Shown here: piece after piece, positions 1-5,342 of the stretch
How the letters are laid out: every line of letters begins with the position of its first letter
How positions within the stretch are numbered: position 1 is the first letter of the stretch
Notes under the pieces: model-generated
What the model saw: only the letters and a program-made list of their open reading frames with translations
Told to the model about the DNA's origin: nothing
The model's database searches: none
DNA from: an uncultured Alphaproteobacteria bacterium
Lineage (GTDB): Bacteria > Pseudomonadota > Alphaproteobacteria > Rhizobiales > Ancalomicrobiaceae
NCBI GenBank assembly: GCA_937919435.1
Contig: CALFRR010000161.1
Coordinates: 1-12,924 of the forward strand
Length of the DNA stretch: 12,924 nt
Reading direction: 5' to 3'
Position numbers and translations under genes: made by a program

Positions 1-690
1 GTGTCGACCGACGAGATGCTGCGCGACATGGTCGCCGCCCGGATCGAGGCCGAGATCAAGGCCGAGACCATGCCAGCCGCGCCGGTCGCCGCTCAGCCGT
101 CGCCGGCCGCCCAGCCGGTGGTCGCCGAGCCGACCGCGCCGGTCACCTACGCCGCCCACGACCCGGCGGTGGCGCTGCAGCGCTACGAGACCCAGCCGGC
201 GCCGTTCGTCCACAAGGATCCGATCCAGGAGCTCGAGCAGCCGATGGCCCGGCCCGAGCCGCAGGTCGATCGCCGGCCCTACATCCCGCCGACCGCCGTG
301 CGGCCGACCGGCCAGCAGCGGATGCCGCGGGTCGACGAGTTCCCGCCGATCGCCCAGCGCCAGATGGCGGCTCCCGAGGAGCACGTCGACGACGAGCGTC
401 GGCCGATGAGCCTGCTGAAGCGCCTCGCCCACGGCCTCGGCCGTCGCGAGGAGGCGGAAGAGGCCCAGCACGCCGCCCCGGCGCGCGAGCCGAGCTTCCG
501 TGAGCCGGTCCAGCATCGGGCCCCGACCCACGAGGACTACGCCAAGCGCGCCGCCCCGCGGACCGCGCCGGAAGTCGGTCACCGCCCGGCCGCCGGATCG
601 CTCGATCCGATGGGCCGGCAGCCGGCGCAGCGCGTCGCCGACGACGATCAGCTGGAGATTCCGGCCTTCCTGCGTCGCCAGGCCAACTGA
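1..690 (+). CDS. ftsZ: Cell division protein FtsZ, C-terminal part (5' end outside window)
   Basis: FtsZ is the tubulin-like GTPase that forms the cytokinetic ring at midcell. Only the last 229 codons are visible. The GTPase core lies upstream of the window, so the GTG at base 1 is most likely an internal valine codon. What is seen is the long Pro/Ala/Arg/Glu-rich disordered linker typical of alphaproteobacterial FtsZ. A more conserved basic block (MSLLKRLAHGLGRR) lies at visible residues 136-149, and the protein ends in the conserved C-terminal peptide LEIPAFLRRQAN (visible residues 218-229), which in the family binds membrane anchors and regulators such as FtsA. lpxC follows in the same direction, as expected for the end of a dcw cluster. 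A perfect GC-rich hairpin begins 25 bases after the stop. The identification rests on the tail motif plus context, since no GTPase motif is visible. Confidence 0.93.
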   Translation: MSTDEMLRDMVAARIEAEIKAETMPAAPVAAQPSPAAQPVVAEPTAPVTYAAHDPAVALQRYETQPAPFVHKDPIQELEQPMARPEPQVDRRPYIPPTAVRPTGQQRMPRVDEFPPIAQRQMAAPEEHVDDERRPMSLLKRLAHGLGRREEAEEAQHAAPAREPSFREPVQHRAPTHEDYAKRAAPRTAPEVGHRPAAGSLDPMGRQPAQRVADDDQLEIPAFLRRQAN

Positions 691-715
691 CCGATCCGGA
701 ATCGATGTCGTGAAA

Positions 716-745
716 GCGGGGCCCGTCGCATGCGACGGGCCCCGC
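716..745 (+). terminator. Perfect 30-bp palindrome, probable ftsZ terminator
   Basis: The two 15-base arms (left arm GCGGGGCCCGTCGCA, with its exact reverse complement following directly) pair without a mismatch just after the ftsZ stop. As RNA it would form a very stable hairpin with only the central bases unpaired. No U-run follows (the next bases are ACCATTTCG), so it is not a textbook intrinsic terminator. It could also act as a 3'-end stabiliser. Confidence 0.65.
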
Positions 746-769
746 ACCATTTCGACACAATCGTTCCAA

Positions 770-784
770 TTAATTGATTTTTAA
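770..784 (+). promoter_or_regulatory. Candidate CtrA binding site (TTAA-N7-TTAA)
   Basis: TTAA at 770-773 is followed by exactly seven bases and a second TTAA at 781-784. This matches the core consensus of the alphaproteobacterial cell-cycle regulator CtrA. It lies 30 bases upstream of the candidate lpxC -35 element and after the ftsZ hairpin. The local AT richness raises the chance of an accidental match. Confidence 0.4.
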
Positions 785-1008
785 GGTTTATCAATCTCCA
801 TCGAGCGGTAACATTGTGTAACCAAGAGTGATTTCGTTTTAAATGCGACCGTCGCTAACTTCAGGATCGCGGAGATCGCAGGGTACCGTTCGCGGTGCCA
901 CCCGGGGCGAAAACGGGGGCGAACTCGGCAGGGGGCATCCTTCGGGATGAGAGACCATCACCTCCGGCGATCCCATGGGGTCTCCCGAGGCAGGCGAGTG
1001 AAGACGAC

Positions 1009-1962
1009 ATGACGCGCAATGTGGCGAACCACCAGACCACGATCGCCGAGACCGTGAGGGTCGTGGGAATCGGAGTTCACAGCGGCGAACGCGTCTCCCT
1101 CGCTCTCCATCCCGCCGACGCCGACACCGGCATCGTCTTCGTCCGTACAGAACTGCCGCGTGGCCGCGACGTCGAAATCCCCGCTTCCTGGAAATACGTC
1201 TCCGCGACCGACCTGTGCACGATGGTCGGCGATCCGCGCGATGCTTCGGTCGCCACGATCGAGCATCTGATGGCGGCGCTGCGCGGCCTGTCGATCGACA
1301 ACGTGGTGGTCGAGATCGACGGTGCCGAAGTTCCGGTGATGGACGGGTCTTCCGACGCCTTCGTCGAAGCGATCGATCAGGTCGGCATCGTCACTCAGAA
1401 CGCCCGCCGCCGCTACATCAAGGTGCTGAAGCCGATCCGGGTCGAGAACGGCAAGGCCTGGGCCGAGCTGACCCCCTACGCCGGGTCGCGCTACGAAGTG
1501 ACCATCGATTTCGCCGAAGAGGTGATCGGCCGCCAGGAGATCGGCGTCGACCTGACCCCGGACCTGTTCCGCACCCAGATCTCGCGGGCCCGCACCTTCG
1601 GTTTCGTCCGCGATCTCGAGAAGCTCCTGCCGATGGGCCTGTGCCGCGGGTCGAGCCTCGAGAATTCCGTCGCCATCCAGGACGGCCGGGTACTCAATCC
1701 GGAAGGCCTGCGCTGGGTCGACGAGTTCGTCCGCCACAAGCTGCTCGACGCGATCGGCGACCTCGCCCTGTCGGGCGCGCCGATGATCGCCCGCTACCGT
1801 TCGTATCGCGGCGGCCACAAGCTCAACTACCTGACCCTCAAGGCTCTCCTCGACGATCCGACCGCCTGGACCTTCGTCGATCGTCCGGCCCGCGGCGCCT
1901 CGCCGGTGGCCGAACTCGGCACCGGCATGGTTGCGCCCGCCTATGGCGCGGAAGTCGCCTGA
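1009..1962 (+). CDS. lpxC: UDP-3-O-acyl-N-acetylglucosamine deacetylase LpxC
   Basis: LpxC is the cytoplasmic zinc deacetylase that removes the N-acetyl group from UDP-3-O-acyl-GlcNAc, the committed step of lipid A synthesis. The 317-residue product is close to the usual 300-320. The zinc and catalytic signatures are present: IEHLMAAL with E85 and H86, VRHKLLDAIGD with H243 and D247, and GGHKLN with H270. The MDGSS motif (111-115) and the conserved RTFGFV segment (195-200) are also seen. The ATG at 1009 gives an N-terminus that reaches the conserved GIGVHSG segment (20-26) after a short lead. An in-frame GTG at 895 would add 38 residues unlike the family. The ribosome-binding site is weak (GAGTGAAG, 5 bases before the ATG). 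The gene sits between ftsZ and bamD in the usual order, with its own possible promoter upstream and a hairpin downstream. No truncation or frameshift is seen. Confidence 0.97.
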   Translation: MTRNVANHQTTIAETVRVVGIGVHSGERVSLALHPADADTGIVFVRTELPRGRDVEIPASWKYVSATDLCTMVGDPRDASVATIEHLMAALRGLSIDNVVVEIDGAEVPVMDGSSDAFVEAIDQVGIVTQNARRRYIKVLKPIRVENGKAWAELTPYAGSRYEVTIDFAEEVIGRQEIGVDLTPDLFRTQISRARTFGFVRDLEKLLPMGLCRGSSLENSVAIQDGRVLNPEGLRWVDEFVRHKLLDAIGDLALSGAPMIARYRSYRGGHKLNYLTLKALLDDPTAWTFVDRPARGASPVAELGTGMVAPAYGAEVA

Positions 1963-1987
1963 AACCGCCGTATCGCGACGATCGGAG

Positions 1988-2011
1988 ACGCCCGGGGCAT
2001 GCCTCGGGCGT
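1988..2011 (+). terminator. Hairpin after lpxC, probable terminator
   Basis: A 24-base inverted repeat centred at 1999/2000 (left arm ACGCCCGGGGCA) pairs fully apart from one G-U wobble. It starts 25 bases after the lpxC stop. Only TTCGTGTC follows the right arm, so a U-tract is lacking. The remainder of the 267-base gap up to bamD is noncoding as far as I can see. It also holds a smaller hairpin with arms GGCACG (2123-2128) and CGTGCC (2135-2140). Confidence 0.6.
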
Positions 2012-2229
2012 TCGTGTCACGGGGCGGCGTCTTCGCGGCAGCGACCCTCGGGCGCAGGAAAGGCGGCGGCTCCGCCACAAATTCGGACCAAACGCCGCCG
2101 ACGAAGATGACGCGCTCGTCGGGGCACGCTAGAACGTGCCGGAGTGCATTCGCAGGTCGGGTCCCTTCCGGGGACGACGGGACGAGTCTACGCGGGGTGA
2201 GCGACGTGCAGGTCGAGATCGGGACGCAT

Positions 2230-3063
2230 ATGACCACCGGAAGGGCGCTCGCCCGGGCCGGACGGATCGCGATCGCAGCGGCGATGGCCGCGGCTCTCCT
2301 CGCCGGCTGTTCGTCGAAGGACGAGGTGCTGGAATCGACCCCGGCCGATCAGCTCTACAACGAGGGTCTGGTCAACCTCGAGGCCGGCAAGCGGGCCGAC
2401 GCGGCGAAGAAGTTCGAGGACGTCGACCGGCTGCATCCCTATTCGACCTACGGCAAGAAGGCCATTCTGATGCAGGCCTATGCCCAGTTCGAGCGGATGT
2501 CCTACACCGACGCGATCCAGGCGGCGCAGCGCTTCATCACGCTCTATCCGACCAGCCCGGACGCCGCCTATGCGCAGTATCTGATCGCCGAGAGCTACTA
2601 TCGGCAGATGCCGGAGGTCAGCCGCGACCAGCAGCGCACCGGCAGCGCGGTCGAAGCCTACAAGGAACTGATCGAGAAGTACCCGACTTCGCCCTATGCC
2701 GAGGACGGCAAGAAGAAGCTGTTGCAGGTCAAGGACCAGCTCGCCGGCAAGGAGATGGACGTCGGCCGCTTCTATCTGCAGCGCCGGCAGTATCTGGCGG
2801 CGATCAACCGCTTCAAGCTGGTCCTGTCCGAGTACCAGACCACCCGCCACGTCGAAGAGGCGCTGGCCCGACTGGTCGAGTGCTACTATGCGCTCGGCGT
2901 GATCCCGGAAGCGAAGACCGCCGCGGCGGTGCTCGGCCACAACTTCCCGGAAAGTCAGTGGTACAAGGACAGCTACGCGCTGCTCGCCAAGGGCGGCTAC
3001 GAGCCGAGCGAGGACAAGGGCAGCTGGATCTCCAAGGCCTTCGTCAACGTGAAGCTCTTCTGA
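2230..3063 (+). CDS. bamD: Outer membrane protein assembly factor BamD (lipoprotein)
   Basis: BamD (formerly ComL) is the essential lipoprotein partner of BamA in the complex that folds beta-barrel proteins into the outer membrane. The 277-residue product begins with a basic stretch and a hydrophobic alanine-rich signal peptide ending in a lipobox LLAGC, so C27 would be lipidated and the protein anchored on the periplasmic face of the outer membrane. The rest is helical with TPR-like repeats at roughly 37-72, 74-110, 113-152, 172-205 and 207-240. Family-typical segments include YNEGLVNLEAG, HPYSTYGKKAILMQAYAQF and the YPTSPYAE region. The ATG at 2230 was chosen because it places the basic residues directly before the signal peptide. 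In-frame GTGs at 2197 and 2206 would only add about ten residues. The gene order lpxC-bamD-recN supports the call. No strong ribosome-binding site is visible. Confidence 0.94.
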   Translation: MTTGRALARAGRIAIAAAMAAALLAGCSSKDEVLESTPADQLYNEGLVNLEAGKRADAAKKFEDVDRLHPYSTYGKKAILMQAYAQFERMSYTDAIQAAQRFITLYPTSPDAAYAQYLIAESYYRQMPEVSRDQQRTGSAVEAYKELIEKYPTSPYAEDGKKKLLQVKDQLAGKEMDVGRFYLQRRQYLAAINRFKLVLSEYQTTRHVEEALARLVECYYALGVIPEAKTAAAVLGHNFPESQWYKDSYALLAKGGYEPSEDKGSWISKAFVNVKLF

Positions 3064-3145
3064 GCGACGTTCGCCGCGGGGGTTCCGATTCGTTCTCGTG
3101 GCGGCTATCGTCGCGGTCGTCGAAATCGGAGATTCGTGTCCGCCC

Positions 3146-4828
3146 ATGCTCGCCGCCCTGTCGATCCGAGACATCGTCCTGATCGAGCGGCTCGACATCG
3201 ACTTCGCGCGCGGCCTGACGGTGCTGACCGGCGAGACCGGCGCGGGCAAGTCGATCCTGCTCGACAGTCTCTCTCTGGCGCTGGGCGGCCGCGGCGACGC
3301 GGGCCTGGTGCGGGAAGGCGCCCCCCAGGGGCAGGTGACGGCGGTGTTCGACGTCGCCGCCGACCATCCGGTGCGCCGGCTGATCGCCGACAACGAGATC
3401 GAGGCGGCGGGTGAGCTGATCCTGCGCCGGATCCAGACCGCCGACGGGCGGACCCGCGCCTTCCTCAACGACGCGCCGGTCTCGGCCGGCCTGCTGCGCG
3501 AGGTCGGCGAGGCGCTGGTCGAGATCCACGGCCAGCACGACGACCGGGCGCTGGTCGACGAGCGTGAGCACCGGCGGCTGATCGACGCCTTCGGTGGGCT
3601 CGACGCGGCGGTCGCGGGGGTCGGCGAGGCGTGGCGCGGCTGGCGGCGGGCGGTGGAGGCGCGCGATCGGCTGCTCGCCCGGATCGACGAGGCGCGGCGC
3701 GAGGCGGACTATCTGAGATCGTCGCTCGAGGAGCTCGATCGATTGGCTCCGGCGGTCGGCGAGGAGACCGAGCTGGCGGCGGCGCGGCATCGGATGATGC
3801 AGGCGGAGAAGGTCGCCGGCGATCTCTCGGAGGCGTTGGAGACGCTCGACGGGCCGCATTCGCCGATCCCGACGATCGCCGCGGTGATGCGGGCGCTGGA
3901 GCGCAAGGCGGCGCTGTCGCCGGGACTCGCGGAGACGGTGTTGAAGCCGCTCGGCGAGGCGCTCGACCGGGTCGAGGAGGGGCGCGGCGCGCTCGAGGGG
4001 CTGCTGCGGGCGGCGGAATTCGATCCGCGCGAACTGGAGCGCACCGAAGAGCGGCTGTTCGCACTCCGGGCGGCGGCGCGCAAGCACGCCTGCACGGTCG
4101 ATGCGCTGCCCGGGCTGCGGCAGCGGATGGCGAGCGATCTCTCCGACCTCGATCACGGCGAGGAGAAGCTGGCGGCGCTGGAGACCGCGGTGGTGGCGTC
4201 CGAGGCCACCTATCGGCGGCTGGCGCGCGACCTGTCGGCGGCGCGGGCCGCGGCGGCGCGCGAACTCGAGGGCCGGGTCGAGGTGGAACTGCCGGCGCTC
4301 CGGCTGGAGCGGGCGCGGTTCATCGTCGCCCAGGAGGCGCGGGACGAGGCGGCCGGGCCGGAGGGCATCGATCGGATCGAGTTCCACGTCCAGACCAACC
4401 CGGGGACGCGGCCGGGGCCGATGATGAAGGTCGCCTCGGGCGGCGAGCTGTCGCGGTTCCTGCTGGCCTTGAAGGTCAGCCTCGCCGATCGCGGTTCGGC
4501 ACCGACGCTGATCTTCGACGAGATCGACACCGGGGTCGGTGGTGCGGTGGCCGGGGCGATCGGCCAGCGGCTGGCGCGGCTCGCCGAGCGGGTCCAGGTG
4601 ATGAGCGTCACCCATGCGCCGCAGGTGGCGGCGCGGGCCGACACCCATCTCCTGATCTCCAAGGAGCCGGTGCGCGGGCCCGACGGCGCGGCGGGCGAGC
4701 GGGTGGCGACCCGTGTGGCGACGCTGGAACCTGACGCGCGGCGCGAGGAGATCGCGCGGATGCTGTCCGGTGAGGCGATCACCGACGAGGCGCGCGCCGC
4801 GGCGGCGAGCCTGATGGCGGGGGGGTAG
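3146..4828 (+). CDS. recN: DNA repair protein RecN
   Basis: RecN is an SMC-like ATPase that acts in recombinational repair of double-strand breaks. The 560-residue product matches the usual size (about 550-560). The Walker A motif GETGAGKS is at 29-36, the ABC signature SGGELSR at 431-437 and the Walker B TLIFDEID at 454-461, followed by the THAPQVAA segment. Between the ATPase halves lies a Glu/Arg/Ala-rich coiled-coil region (about 150-400), including the HGQHDDRALVD segment conserved in RecN. The ATG at 3146 starts the family-typical MLAALSIRDIVLIERL. A GTG at 3098 in frame would add 16 residues without family character. The gene starts 82 bases after bamD with no hairpin between, so read-through from bamD is plausible. 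Three GTTC repeats and two GATTC sites precede it. It ends just before a large repeat element. Confidence 0.97.
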   Translation: MLAALSIRDIVLIERLDIDFARGLTVLTGETGAGKSILLDSLSLALGGRGDAGLVREGAPQGQVTAVFDVAADHPVRRLIADNEIEAAGELILRRIQTADGRTRAFLNDAPVSAGLLREVGEALVEIHGQHDDRALVDEREHRRLIDAFGGLDAAVAGVGEAWRGWRRAVEARDRLLARIDEARREADYLRSSLEELDRLAPAVGEETELAAARHRMMQAEKVAGDLSEALETLDGPHSPIPTIAAVMRALERKAALSPGLAETVLKPLGEALDRVEEGRGALEGLLRAAEFDPRELERTEERLFALRAAARKHACTVDALPGLRQRMASDLSDLDHGEEKLAALETAVVASEATYRRLARDLSAARAAAARELEGRVEVELPALRLERARFIVAQEARDEAAGPEGIDRIEFHVQTNPGTRPGPMMKVASGGELSRFLLALKVSLADRGSAPTLIFDEIDTGVGGAVAGAIGQRLARLAERVQVMSVTHAPQVAARADTHLLISKEPVRGPDGAAGERVATRVATLEPDARREEIARMLSGEAITDEARAAAASLMAGG

Positions 4829-4869
4829 GGGCGGTTCGCCGCTGCCGGGCTTCCGTGACGCGGCGAAGA

Positions 4870-5188
4870 CCCCCTCATACGCCCCTGCGGGGCACCTTGT
4901 CCCGCGAGGGAACCTTTGCGTAATCCCGGCCACGGCTCGAACGACGGCATCGCCACACCCTCTCCCGTCGTCCCCGGCTGCGCGTCAGCGCCGGGGAAGG
5001 GGACCCAGTCTGCGCCGCAACGGATAGGAATACCTACTGGATCCCCTTCCCCTCCGCTTCGCTCCGGCCGGGGATGACGGGAGAGTATGGGGTTGCTGCC
5101 GGGGCAATTTCGTAGGTCGTTGGCGACTCCATCGAATTGTGCAAAGGCCCCCTCGCGGGAGAAGGTGGCCGAAGGGCGGATGAGGGGG
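4870..5188. repeat. Composite inverted repeat: outer ~50-bp arms
   Basis: The segment 4870-4919 and the segment 5141-5188 are imperfect inverted copies of each other. Read on opposite strands, both begin with CCCCCTCAT, continue through CCGCC-type and CACCTT blocks to TCCCGCGAGGG, and end CCTTTGC. About 42 of 50 positions agree by my manual alignment, with two single-base gaps. They flank a second, separate palindrome (4960-5085). Such GC-rich palindromic units are known as dispersed intergenic repeats in many alphaproteobacteria. Whether this one is repeated elsewhere in the genome cannot be seen from the window. Confidence 0.75.
4960..5085. repeat. 126-bp REP/MITE-like palindromic element with nested arms
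   Basis: The outer arms are 4960-4978 (CTCTCCCGTCGTCCCCGGC) and 5067-5085, complementary at 18 of 19 positions. The inner arms are 4993-5009 (GGGGAAGGGGACCCAGT) and 5036-5052, complementary at 16 of 17. A 26-base centre and 14-base spacers on each side separate them, so the transcript could fold as one long interrupted hairpin. No transposase gene is present, so if mobile it would need help in trans. It resembles a non-autonomous dispersed intergenic palindrome. Confidence 0.8.
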
Positions 5189-5331
5189 CGGACCCACCCT
5201 CTCGGCGAAGCGCCGTCGGCTCGCTCCTCTCCGCTCCCCCGGAAAATCCTCGGCCGGCCGTTTCTTCCGCCGCGATGCCGCTCTAGAAATCCTCGTGTGT
5301 GCCCGCGCGCCGCGGGTCCGGCCATCGCCTC

Positions 5332-5337
5332 GGAGGT
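5332..5337 (+). promoter_or_regulatory. Ribosome-binding site of ligA
   Basis: GGAGGT lies 5 bases before the ATG at 5343 and fixes that start over the in-frame GTG at 5295. Confidence 0.8.
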
Positions 5338-5342
5338 ACCCC

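Larger units (their letters stand above)
691..1008 (+). promoter_or_regulatory. ftsZ-lpxC intergenic regulatory region
   Basis: This 318-base gap holds, in order, the ftsZ hairpin, an AT-rich block (about 760-845) that stands out against the GC-rich surroundings, and a GC-rich leader with small hairpins running to the lpxC start. A weak sigma70-like pair can be read as TTGTGT (814-819), an 18-base spacer and TTTAAA (838-843). The AT-rich block also carries a TTAA-N7-TTAA site. lpxC therefore probably has its own promoter here. The promoter elements are inferred by eye and are weak. No protein-coding gene is supported in the gap. Confidence 0.45.
4829..5342. other. recN-ligA intergenic region filled by nested repeats
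   Basis: This 514-base gap has no supportable gene. It opens with a tiny GCGG-TTCG-CCGC hairpin (4831-4842), which could contribute to ending recN transcription. Most of the rest (4870-5188) is a composite inverted-repeat structure described separately. From 5189 to about 5280 the sequence is GC-rich and looks like a continuation of dispersed-repeat sequence. The ligA ribosome-binding site GGAGGT (5332-5337) ends the gap. Open frames crossing this gap are extensions of shadow frames. Confidence 0.7.

Noticed and set aside
1..3. GTG at base 1 as a true gene start
   Set aside because: The product is only the FtsZ linker and tail, so the reading frame must continue upstream of the window.
2062..2099. 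GGCGGCG/CGCCGCC pair upstream of bamD as a possible riboswitch-like fold
   Set aside because: Seven simple GC-repeat pairs are expected by chance in this composition, and competing local pairings exist. No known riboswitch core is seen.
3069..3095. LexA/SOS box before recN
   Set aside because: As a strict GTTC-N7-GTTC site it fails, since the spacings are 9 and 6. It is kept only as a weak finding, not as an annotated site.
2136..3182. Plus-strand open frame overlapping bamD in another frame
   Set aside because: Arg/Gly-rich shadow of bamD that runs across the bamD stop into the recN leader, with no family character.
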